NCBI RefSeq assembly: GCF_040024445.1
Contig: NZ_CP157276.1
Span: 2,046,001 to 2,110,000 of the forward strand
DNA length: 64,000 nucleotides
Direction: 5' to 3'
Source of the DNA: Prescottella soli
GTDB lineage: Bacteria; Actinomycetota; Actinomycetes; Mycobacteriales; Mycobacteriaceae
Below, in pieces: positions 25,232-31,292 of the stretch; the stretch's first letter is position 1; the number at the start of each line of letters is the position of its first letter. The notes beneath the pieces were generated by a model. It did no database searches. It was not told the DNA's origin and was given only the letters and a program-made list of their open reading frames with translations. The position numbers and the translations under genes were made by a program.

Positions 25232-25810
25232 TTGAACGACAAGCCCGAGCGGGTTCGGACGGGTGGCCGGAGCGAGAAAGTTCGCGTGGCCGTCGGCGAG
25301 GCGTGTCTGGGATTCCTCGCCGAGGGGCGCCTGGACTTCACCACCGTCGAGGTCGCCGCCCGCGCCGGCGTCAGCCGCAAGACGATCTACCGCTGGTGGC
25401 CGACGCACAACGACCTGCTCGTCGAGGCGCTGTCGATGCACGTCCGCCAGGTCGCCCCACCGGACACGGGCGCGTGGGAATCCGACGTCCGCGCCTTCGC
25501 CGAGCAGATCGCCGAATACGCCGCCAGCCCGGTCGAAGTCGCATCGGCCGCACTCATGGCGAGCCACCGCTACCCCGACTTCAACGAGCTCGTGCTCGAG
25601 CGGTACCGGCCCGTTCTCGACGCATGGCAACAGATGGTGCAGCGCGCGATCGACCGGGGCGAGGCCAACTCGGACCACACACCGGAGGCCGTGGTGAACA
25701 CACTGTCCGCGCCTCTGTTCATGGCGCCGATGATGCTCGGTCGCCGAGCCTCCGCCGAGGAGGTGGAGCAGGTCGTCGGGATGGTGCTCTCTGCCACACG
25801 GCCGTCCTAG
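25232..25810 (+). CDS. TetR family transcriptional regulator
   Basis: 192 residues. HTH 'FLAEGRLDFTTVEVAARAGVSRKTIYRWWPTHNDLLVEAL' with the IYRWW variant seen in a subset of actinobacterial TetRs. The start is TTG at 25232 with GAGGAGA five bases upstream. It diverges from the DAO-family oxidase and lies 40 bases before the guanidine riboswitch on the same strand. It most likely controls the oxidase. Read-through into the SMR exporter is possible, but the riboswitch gives that gene separate control. Confidence 0.88.
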   Translation: MNDKPERVRTGGRSEKVRVAVGEACLGFLAEGRLDFTTVEVAARAGVSRKTIYRWWPTHNDLLVEALSMHVRQVAPPDTGAWESDVRAFAEQIAEYAASPVEVASAALMASHRYPDFNELVLERYRPVLDAWQQMVQRAIDRGEANSDHTPEAVVNTLSAPLFMAPMMLGRRASAEEVEQVVGMVLSATRPS

Positions 25811-25823
25811 CCGCGCAGATTTC

Positions 25824-25837
25824 GGTACCGTGGTACC
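25824..25837. promoter_or_regulatory. Inverted repeat GGTACC-GT-GGTACC
   Basis: Two perfect 6-base palindromic arms separated by two bases, 13 bases after the TetR stop and 13 bases before the riboswitch. It could be an operator in the promoter of the riboswitch transcript or a weak terminator of the TetR gene. Evidence is positional only. Confidence 0.35.
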
Positions 25838-25850
25838 AGTCAATTGACAT

Positions 25851-25891
25851 CCGGACGAGCACACCGTACCCGGCCAGCGACAAGACGGTGT
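25851..25891 (+). promoter_or_regulatory. Guanidine-III (ykkC-III) riboswitch
   Basis: The 41-base element begins CCGGACGAG and contains CCGTACCCGG and GACAAGACGG, the conserved blocks of the guanidine-III class. CCGG (25851-25854) pairs with CCGG (25870-25873), and ACACCGT (25861-25867) pairs perfectly with ACGGTGT (25885-25891). Together these make the crossed, pseudoknotted P1/P2 fold of this class. From memory it agrees closely with the crystallised Thermobifida fusca example. It ends two to three bases before the GGAGAG ribosome site of the SMR gene, so guanidinium binding most likely sets ribosome access to that site. Confidence 0.93.
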
Positions 25892-25909
25892 TTGGAGAGT
25901 TGAAACACC

Positions 25910-26224
25910 ATGGCTTGGATCGTGCTCGTGATCTCCGGCGTCCTGGAAGCGGTGTGGGCCACCGCCCTCGGCAAGTCGGAAGGCTTCACTCGACTCGGAC
26001 CGTCGATCGTGTTCGGCGTCGGCATCGTGCTCAGCATGGCCGGCCTCGCCTACGCGATGCGGACCCTTCCGATCGGCACGTCGTACGCGGTGTGGGTCGG
26101 CATCGGCGCGGCCCTGACCGTCAGCTACGCGATGATCACCGGCACCGAGAGCGCATCGCTCGTGAAGATCCTGCTGATCCTCGGCATCGTCGGCTGCGTG
26201 ATCGGGCTGAAGGCCCTGCACTGA
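25910..26224 (+). CDS. sugE: SMR-family guanidinium exporter (SugE/Gdx)
   Basis: 104 residues with four membrane helices. 'MAWIVLVISGVLEAVWATALGKSEGFTRLGPSIVF' carries the membrane Glu (E13) that binds cation and protons in small multidrug resistance proteins. The 'GLAYAMRTLPIGTSYAVWVGIGAALTV' middle is the SugE/Gdx form. The guanidine-III riboswitch just upstream identifies the physiological cargo as guanidinium, exported in exchange for protons by an antiparallel dimer. GGAGAG lies at 25894-25899. Control is by the riboswitch. Confidence 0.94.
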   Translation: MAWIVLVISGVLEAVWATALGKSEGFTRLGPSIVFGVGIVLSMAGLAYAMRTLPIGTSYAVWVGIGAALTVSYAMITGTESASLVKILLILGIVGCVIGLKALH

Positions 26225-26286
26225 CCGCTCCCGCACCATGGACCGAACGTCCCGTTTGACTGTGTGGCGGGGGTTACAGTAAACGG

Positions 26287-27123
26287 ATGAATCTGGTGTC
26301 AGCGATCACGTTTCCGGTCCGGGCCGGGCTCGCCATCGCGGATTCGGCGCTCGAGATTGCCGGGACCGCGCTCGCGACGACGCGAATGGCGCTGGCCAGC
26401 CCGACGGTGACCGGCGTGAGCGCCGCGACCCTCGCCAACCCACGCGGACCGCTGCAACTGGTCCAGCAGATCGCGGCACTCGCGTCCGACGAACGCCCGC
26501 TCGGCCAGGCGCTGCGCCCCGGCGGACCGCTCGATCGGCTGCTGGCACCGGGCGGCGTCGTCGACCGTCTCACCTCCGACGGGGGCACCCTCGAGCGCCT
26601 GTTCGAGCCCGGCGGCCCTCTCGAACGGGTGCTCGCTCCGGGCGGCCCGCTGGATCGGGTGCTGGCCGAGGACGGGCCGCTGGACCGAATCCTGTCGGAG
26701 GACGGACCGCTGGAACGACTCCTCGCACCGGGCGGGCTGCTCGATCGCCTCACCGCCGAGGACGGGCCGCTCGAGCGACTCACTGCCGAAGACGGGGCCG
26801 TCGAGCGACTGACGAAGAAGGACGGGATCGTCGACAAGGCGCTCGCCGAGGACGGCATCCTCGAGACGCTTCTCGCGGAGGACGGCGCGTTCGAGCGGCT
26901 CATCGCGGAGGGCGGCCCGCTCGATCAGATCGTGGCCCTGTCCGAGACGCTGACGGCGCTGGCGCCGAACCTGCAACGGATGAGCGCGAGCATCGACCTG
27001 CTGCAGGAGACCGTCGGCATCCTCAGCGCGGCGGTGGGACCGCTCGGCGACCTGGCGGGGCGTCTCCCCGGACGCTGGCTCAAGGGCGGCCGTGGTGGCG
27101 ATCTGTCCCTCGGCCCCGCCTGA
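26287..27123 (+). CDS. Decapeptide-repeat protein of unknown function
   Basis: 278 residues. Residues 1-50 form two amphipathic or weakly hydrophobic helices. Residues 77-216 are 14 head-to-tail copies of a 10-residue unit with consensus x-(E/P)-(D/G)-G-(P/x)-(L/V)-(D/E)-R-(L/V)-(L/T). A degenerate unit precedes them. The remainder (217-262) is helical with 'LNxRMSASIDLLQETVGILS' character and ends in a basic Gly-rich tail. There is no signal peptide and no Cys. A fixed 10-residue period with GG/DG turns suggests a short helix-turn solenoid or an extended rod. It lies 62 bases after the guanidinium exporter on the same strand. I do not recognise a family with certainty. Confidence 0.85.
   Translation: MNLVSAITFPVRAGLAIADSALEIAGTALATTRMALASPTVTGVSAATLANPRGPLQLVQQIAALASDERPLGQALRPGGPLDRLLAPGGVVDRLTSDGGTLERLFEPGGPLERVLAPGGPLDRVLAEDGPLDRILSEDGPLERLLAPGGLLDRLTAEDGPLERLTAEDGAVERLTKKDGIVDKALAEDGILETLLAEDGAFERLIAEGGPLDQIVALSETLTALAPNLQRMSASIDLLQETVGILSAAVGPLGDLAGRLPGRWLKGGRGGDLSLGPA
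26515..26934 (+). repeat. 14 x 30-bp coding repeat
   Basis: These bases encode the 14 decapeptide units of the gene at 26287-27123, one per 30 bp. Units diverge at the DNA level but keep blocks such as GAGGACGGGCCGCT and CCGGGCGG. This is a source of possible copy-number change between strains. Confidence 0.85.
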
Positions 27124-27413
27124 CCGACGCGAGCTGTGTCCCACAACGGGATACGTCTCGACGTCGTGTTCCGCACCCGCGGCAAGGGACTTCGGTCCCG
27201 ATGAAACCGGGAATTCGTAACGAATACACCAGCGTTCGGCGACGTTGATTCCGTTTGTATAACCACTTTCGGGAGACGCTTCCCAAGTTCCTTCGCGTCG
27301 CTAGCCTTGCCAATGGCGCGGTTGGTCCGTCCCGGACGCCGCACCGCCGGTTACATCGGTGTCGACGACGCCGGACGGCAACGGACGTACCTGGAAGGCA
27401 CGGAAGAAGTCGA
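27124..27413. other. Intergenic region before the 43-residue peptide
   Basis: 290 bases with no convincing gene. It has lower GC than its surroundings around 27205-27270. It holds the perfect inverted repeat ATTCG-TAA-CGAAT (27213-27225), a possible operator, and a small GGGAC/GTCCC hairpin just before it. A promoter for the peptide gene is likely here, but I cannot place -35/-10 elements with confidence. Confidence 0.45.
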
Positions 27414-27545
27414 ATGAACCACATCTCGAACAACCGTCAGACCACCGCGAACGGCCTCCGCACCGGAGCGATCAGCACCGAGGAGATCAAGTCCCGTATC
27501 GCAGCGATGTTCGGAGACGCCCCCGCCGCTTCCCAGGACAAGTGA
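27414..27545 (+). CDS. Small 43-residue protein of unknown function
   Basis: Short ORF with GGAAGAAG five bases upstream of the ATG. It is polar and Cys-free, with a predicted central helix around 'ISTEEIKSRIAAMFG' and a loose C-terminus ending ASQDK. It could be a genuine small protein or a peptide precursor; no modifying enzyme gene is adjacent, which weighs against a RiPP. It converges on the XRE-cupin gene with 22 bases between stops. A longer in-frame extension upstream is Arg-rich and looks non-coding. Confidence 0.55.
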   Translation: MNHISNNRQTTANGLRTGAISTEEIKSRIAAMFGDAPAASQDK

Positions 27546-27567
27546 GGCTCCGCCTCCCCCCTTCGAC

Positions 27568-28164
27568 TCACTCCCCCGTCTCGTCCCCGGCCGGACGCGC
27601 GCGGATGTGCGCGCGCTCGCCCTGGCGGCCGAAGAGCCCGAGGAACTCGACTGGTTCGGTGCCGGCGGCACCGAACCAGTGCGGAACCCGGGTGTCGAAC
27701 TCGGCGGCCTCGCCCGGTTGCAGCACGAGATCGCGGTCGCCGAGAACCAATCGCAGGCGTCCGTTGAGCACGTACAGCCACTCGTAGCCTTCGTGCACGC
27801 GCAGGTCGGGCTCCCGCTCCCCCTTCCCACCCGGAATCACGTGTTTGTACGCCTGGATCCCGCCGGGCCGACGCGTCAGCGGCACGATCGTCCGGTCGCC
27901 GCGCCGGATCGGCTGCATGTGGATACGCGGATCCCCTGTCGGCGGAGCCCCGACCAGTTCGTCGAGCGGCACGCCGTACGCCCTGGCCAGCGGCAGCAGC
28001 AGTTCCAGGTTCGGCTTGCGCTGGCCCGATTCGAGCCGCGAGAGCGTGCTCACCGAGATCCCGGTGTCGGTGGACAGGTCCGCCAGCGTCACGCCCCGCT
28101 GCTGTCGCAGCGCCCGTAGCCGCGGACCGACCGCGTCGAGGATCCGATCCATGTCGTCGTCCAT
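27568..28164 (-). CDS. XRE-family regulator with C-terminal cupin
   Basis: 198 residues. The N-terminal HTH_3 is 'LRALRQQRGVTLADLSTDTGISVSTLSRLESGQRKPNLELLLPLARAYGVPLDELVG'. The C-terminal cupin_2 has 'RVHEGYEWLYVLNGRLRLVLGDRDLVLQPGEAAEFDTRVPHWFGAAG', with metal-ligand-like His/Glu positions. Such fusions sense small molecules through the cupin. The start at 28164 (MDDDMDRIL) leaves 90 bases to the divergent flavoprotein gene for shared promoters; longer frames would overlap them. It likely controls the flavoprotein-methyltransferase pair. Confidence 0.88.
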   Translation of the reverse strand: MDDDMDRILDAVGPRLRALRQQRGVTLADLSTDTGISVSTLSRLESGQRKPNLELLLPLARAYGVPLDELVGAPPTGDPRIHMQPIRRGDRTIVPLTRRPGGIQAYKHVIPGGKGEREPDLRVHEGYEWLYVLNGRLRLVLGDRDLVLQPGEAAEFDTRVPHWFGAAGTEPVEFLGLFGRQGERAHIRARPAGDETGE

Positions 28165-28254
28165 GACGACAGCTTGCCACTTCGGCAAAATTGCTTGCTC
28201 GAATTCGACGACGGTCGGCATGGTGGTGGCCGAACGAGAAAAGGGGAGTCATCG

Positions 28255-29226
28255 ATGAGTGATCAGCTGCTGGACGACTACGACGTGGTGGTGATCGGCG
28301 GGGGCGCCGCCGGACTGGAGGGCGCGCTGATGCTGGCCCGCGCGCGCCGGACGGTCCTGGTGGTCGACGCCGGCGACCCGCGCAACGCACCGGCGGCCGG
28401 GGTGCACGGATTCCTGTCGCGCGACGGCCTGCCGCCCACCGAGTTGACCGCGATCGGGCGCGACGAGGTCCGCCGCTACGGCGGCCGAGTCGTCCCGGGC
28501 ACCGTCACCGACGCCCGCCGAACCGACGGCGGTTTCACGGTGACGATCTCCGGTGACCGGCGGGTGCGCGCCCGGCGGCTCCTCGTGACCACCGGCCTCG
28601 TCGACGAACTGCCCGACGTTCCCGGGATCCGGGAACGCTGGGGACGCGATGTCCTGCACTGCCCGTACTGCCACGGCTGGGAGATCGGCGACCAACCGGT
28701 CGGCGTGCTCGCCACCGGACCGATGTCGGTGCACCAGGCACTGATGTTCCGGCAGTGGACCGACGACGTCGTGCTGTTCCGGCACACCGGACCCGAGCCG
28801 AGCACCGAGGAGCGCGAACAGCTCGAGGCGCGCGGCATCCGCGTCGTCGACGGCGTCGTGGATTCGCTGGTGATCGATGGCGACCACCTCACCGGTGTCC
28901 GGCTCGCGGACGGCACGGTCGTCGCGCGTCGAGCGCTGGTGGTGGCGCCGCGCTTCGTGGCCCGCGTCGACGCCCTCACCTCGCTGGGTCTCGAGACCGA
29001 GCTCGAGCCGATGTCCGGCGGACAGTTCGTACCGTCCGATTGGTCCGGACTGACGAAGGTGCCCGGGGTGTGGGCCGCGGGCAACGTCACCGACATCAAG
29101 GCGCAGGTACTGGGAGCCGCCGCGGGTGCCGCGCTGGCCGCCACCGCGCTCAACAACGATCTCATCGCCGAGGACACGAACCGTGCCGTCGCCGAACTTC
29201 GGGCACGGCAGCAGAAGGGAGCCTGA
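28255..29226 (+). CDS. Thioredoxin-reductase-like NAD(P)/FAD oxidoreductase
   Basis: 323 residues. FAD motif 'DVVVIGGGAAGLEGALMLARARRTVLVVDAG', then the redox motif CPYC in 'DVLHCPYCHGWEIGD', and a late 'GVWAAGNVTDIKAQVLGAAAGAALAATAL' FAD-contact helix. The NAD(P) motif is weak ('VGVLATGPMSVHQA'), lacking a clear GxGxxA. This matches the TrxR-like flavoproteins encoded beside XRE-cupin regulators in actinobacteria. AAGGGGAG lies at 28241-28248. The next gene starts two bases after its stop, so it forms an operon with a methyltransferase. The physiological partner of the dithiol is unknown. Confidence 0.88.
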   Translation: MSDQLLDDYDVVVIGGGAAGLEGALMLARARRTVLVVDAGDPRNAPAAGVHGFLSRDGLPPTELTAIGRDEVRRYGGRVVPGTVTDARRTDGGFTVTISGDRRVRARRLLVTTGLVDELPDVPGIRERWGRDVLHCPYCHGWEIGDQPVGVLATGPMSVHQALMFRQWTDDVVLFRHTGPEPSTEEREQLEARGIRVVDGVVDSLVIDGDHLTGVRLADGTVVARRALVVAPRFVARVDALTSLGLETELEPMSGGQFVPSDWSGLTKVPGVWAAGNVTDIKAQVLGAAAGAALAATALNNDLIAEDTNRAVAELRARQQKGA

Positions 29227-29228
29227 GA

Positions 29229-29870
29229 ATGACCGACATGACCGAGGTGTTCGACGAGGATTTCTGGAACGAGCGCTACCGCTCGAGCCACCGCCTGTGG
29301 AGCGGGAACCCGAATCCCAATCTGGTGAACGAGGTTTCGGGCCTCGCCCCGGCGACGGCACTGGATGTCGGCTGCGGTGAGGGCGCCGACGCCATCTGGC
29401 TCGCCCGGCGCGGCGCGGCGGTGACAGCCATCGATCTGTCCACCGTTGCGATCGAACGCGCCGCCGGTCACGCGGCCGACGCCGGCAGCGACATCGCCGA
29501 GCGGATCACGTGGCAGCAGGCGGACCTGCTCGAGTGGACTCCGGACAACAGGACGGGGTACGACCTTGTGACCTCGCAGTACGTACACCTGCCGACCGGC
29601 CCGCGCGAGCTGCTGTACCAGCGCCTCGCAGAGCTGGTCGCACCCGGCGGCACTCTGCTGATCGTCGGCCACCACCCGTCGGACCTGGATACCAGCATCC
29701 CGCGCCCGCCCCGGCCGGAACTGTTCTTCACCCCGGAAGATGTTGTGGCGCTGCTCGATCCGCAGGAATGGACGGTCGACACCGCGACCGCGACGTCGCG
29801 GACCGTCACCCACGGCGACCACGAGGTCACCATCCACGACTCGGTCGTGCGGGCGCACCGAGCGGGCTGA
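29229..29870 (+). CDS. Class I SAM-dependent methyltransferase (TehB-like)
   Basis: 213 residues. Motif I 'ALDVGCGEGADAIWLARRGAAVTAIDLS', then 'ITWQQADLLEW' and 'YDLVTSQYVHLP' are the SAM-binding elements. The N-terminal 'FWNERYRSSHRLWSGNPNPNLV' is the thiopurine/tellurite-type methyltransferase opening. It is translationally coupled to the flavoprotein gene (two-base gap). Together they suggest a detoxification module controlled by the XRE-cupin protein. The methyl acceptor is unknown. Confidence 0.88.
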   Translation: MTDMTEVFDEDFWNERYRSSHRLWSGNPNPNLVNEVSGLAPATALDVGCGEGADAIWLARRGAAVTAIDLSTVAIERAAGHAADAGSDIAERITWQQADLLEWTPDNRTGYDLVTSQYVHLPTGPRELLYQRLAELVAPGGTLLIVGHHPSDLDTSIPRPPRPELFFTPEDVVALLDPQEWTVDTATATSRTVTHGDHEVTIHDSVVRAHRAG

Positions 29871-29881
29871 TCGAGGCTCGG

Positions 29882-29917
29882 CGCGGCCGCGTCGCCCACG
29901 GGGTCGGCGCGGCCGCG
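29882..29917 (+). terminator. Hairpin from two CGCGGCCGCG copies
   Basis: TCGGCGCGGCCGCG occurs twice (29878-29891 and 29904-29917). The palindromic CGCGGCCGCG of one copy can pair with the other to give a 10-bp stem with a 16-base loop, 11 bases after the methyltransferase stop. A plausible terminator without a U-tract. Confidence 0.5.
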
Positions 29918-30028
29918 GCTCAAAACAGGTAGCGGACGGGAGTGGAACAGGTAGTTCTGACGGTGCACACGGGCACCCGGGCGCGGCAACCTGGAGTAGG
30001 TCGGTTCGAAACCGGAGGAGAACTACTC

Positions 30029-30214
30029 ATGATGCGACGCGGACGTAAGACGCTGATCGCACTCGACAGCGGCGACTGGTGCTTCGGCAGGGTCGTCGGA
30101 CGACGCCGGGGCGGGTCCGGGATCCGCGTTCAGCTACTGAAGAACGACGCGGGCGAGAAGTACCCCACTTTCACAATCGCCGACGCGAAATCGGGGGACG
30201 GCTTCGCCCTGTGA
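30029..30214 (+). CDS. Small basic protein of unknown function
   Basis: 61 residues, starting MMRRGRKTLIALDSGDWCFG and ending SGDGFAL. GGAGGAG lies eight bases before the ATG, a strong ribosome site. It is basic in the middle (GRVVGRRRGGSG) and beta-rich, like a tiny SH3-like or KOW-like fold, but I do not recognise the family. A longer in-frame start at 29942 lacks a ribosome site. It stands alone between the methyltransferase terminator and the VOC gene. Confidence 0.6.
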   Translation: MMRRGRKTLIALDSGDWCFGRVVGRRRGGSGIRVQLLKNDAGEKYPTFTIADAKSGDGFAL

Positions 30215-30305
30215 ACGAATACACCGGTGGCGAACTGACGCAATTCACCGTTTGTTCGGTGAGGAAATCGGCTTTCGATTGCAATGCGGCTAGTAGCGTC
30301 CAGGG

Positions 30306-30689
30306 ATGGCCGTTGGACATTTGGGTTCGATAACAATGGACTGCGCGGATCCGCCCGCGCTCGCCCGCTTCTGGTGCGACATCCTGGGCGGCAGGATCAC
30401 CAACTCCAACGAGAAGTTCGTGAGCATGGAGGCCCCCGACGCGATGCTGACGATGATCCGCGTGCCGGAATACCGGGCACCGTCCTGGCCGGACAACGCC
30501 GTGCCGACGCAGATCCATCTCGACCTCGTCGTCGACGACCTCGATGCCGCCGAGACCGAGGCGGTGCGGCTCGGAGCGCGCATCGCCCCGGAGCAATACG
30601 CCCCCGACAAGTGCCGGGTGCTGCTCGACCCCGCAGGCCATCCTTTCTGCGTCTGCCGTCCGCCCGGAGGGCGAAGACTGGGAGCGTGA
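30306..30689 (+). CDS. VOC-family (glyoxalase/bleomycin-resistance-like) protein
   Basis: 127 residues. 'LGSITMDCADPPALARFWCDILGG' and 'HLDLVVDDLDAAETEAVRLGARIA', ending 'LLDPAGHPFCVCR', are the paired beta-alpha-beta-beta-beta units of the vicinal-oxygen-chelate fold in its small actinobacterial form. It is a small cytosolic dimer; the substrate is unknown. A TCACCG/CGGTGA hairpin (30245-30262) lies in its leader. A strong bidirectional terminator follows. Confidence 0.85.
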   Translation: MAVGHLGSITMDCADPPALARFWCDILGGRITNSNEKFVSMEAPDAMLTMIRVPEYRAPSWPDNAVPTQIHLDLVVDDLDAAETEAVRLGARIAPEQYAPDKCRVLLDPAGHPFCVCRPPGGRRLGA

Positions 30690-30712
30690 CGTGAAGTCGC
30701 GCGCAGAAGACA

Positions 30713-30749
30713 AAGGACCCTCGTCGGCGTAATGCCGGCGAGGGTCCTT
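30713..30749. terminator. Bidirectional terminator between VOC gene and tRNA-Thr
   Basis: AAGGACCCTCG pairs perfectly with CGAGGGTCCTT, and an inner CGGC/GCCG stem continues it after one mismatch. CTTCTT follows on the plus strand and CTTTG on the minus strand. It can end the VOC transcript (stop 24 bases upstream) and the tRNA transcript (3' end seven bases away). Confidence 0.85.
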
Positions 30750-30755
30750 CTTCGG

Positions 30756-30827
30756 AGCCCCCTGTCAGGATTGAACTGACGACCGCTCGCTTACAAGGCG
30801 AGTGCTCTACCACTGAGCTAAGGAGGC
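30756..30827 (-). tRNA. tRNA-Thr (anticodon TGT)
   Basis: 72 bases. Acceptor arms GCCTCCT and AGGGGGC pair (one T-G wobble). D-arm AGCTCAGTGGTAGAGC. Anticodon stem CTCGC/GCGAG around CTTGTAA gives anticodon TGT, reading ACA. The T-arm is 'TCAGTTCAATCCTGA'. CCA is not encoded (bases after the discriminator are CCG). It stands alone, with a strong hairpin just after its 3' end. Confidence 0.95.
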
Positions 30828-30910
30828 AGTCGAGCGCGCTCATCATATCCATACCCGATGGTGGTGCGCGTAACCGTGCCGCGACCGCCCGTTTTGGTTA
30901 GCGTTGTCCC

Positions 30911-31291
30911 ATGCGCATCTCGGAGATCGCCACGATTCTCGCGTGGCATGACGCCCTCAACTCGTCCGACATCGACACGCTCCTCGCGGTCTCGAGCGAC
31001 GACATCGAACTGGGAGGTTCGGAAGGTGCCGCGCAGGGCCTGACCGCGCTGCGGGAATGGGCCGATTCAGCGGGACTTACACTGGTCCCCGGCCGGATGT
31101 TCATGCACGACGGAGTCGTCGTCGTCGAGGAGCAGGCCACCTGGGCGGCCAAGCCGGGCGAGTCGAAGACCGTTGGCACCGCCTTCCGCGTCGTGAACGA
31201 CCAGGTGACCGCTGTCTTCCGGCACGACACGCTCGAATCGGCACTGGAGGCCACCGATCTCACCGAGAAGGATCTCGTCACCGACATCTGA
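30911..31291 (+). CDS. NTF2-like (SnoaL-type) family protein
   Basis: 126 residues. 'ILAWHDALNSSDIDTLLAVSSDDIELGGSEGAAQGLTALREWADSAG' and 'VVVVEEQATW...TAFRVVNDQVTAVFRHDTLESAL' follow the cone-shaped NTF2/SnoaL fold. Function is unknown; members include isomerases and accessory domains. Its stop is one base before the GTG of thrE, so the two are probably translated from one mRNA. Confidence 0.82.
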   Translation: MRISEIATILAWHDALNSSDIDTLLAVSSDDIELGGSEGAAQGLTALREWADSAGLTLVPGRMFMHDGVVVVEEQATWAAKPGESKTVGTAFRVVNDQVTAVFRHDTLESALEATDLTEKDLVTDI

Positions 31292-31292
31292 C

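Noticed and set aside
25844-25849. TTGACA as the -35 of the sugE promoter
   Set aside because: A -10 at the right distance would fall inside the riboswitch and the transcript would then lack the aptamer. The promoter must lie further upstream, so the match is probably chance.
27219-30225. Identical 12-mer AACGAATACACC at 27219-27230 and 30214-30225, each followed at 17 bases by ATTC
   Set aside because: Many shared 12-mers are expected by chance in 64 kb, and the flanks do not align well. A shared promoter class is possible but unsupported.
30245-30262. TCACCG/CGGTGA hairpin as a riboswitch in front of the VOC gene
   Set aside because: A simple 6-bp hairpin without conserved riboswitch blocks; at most an operator or leader structure.
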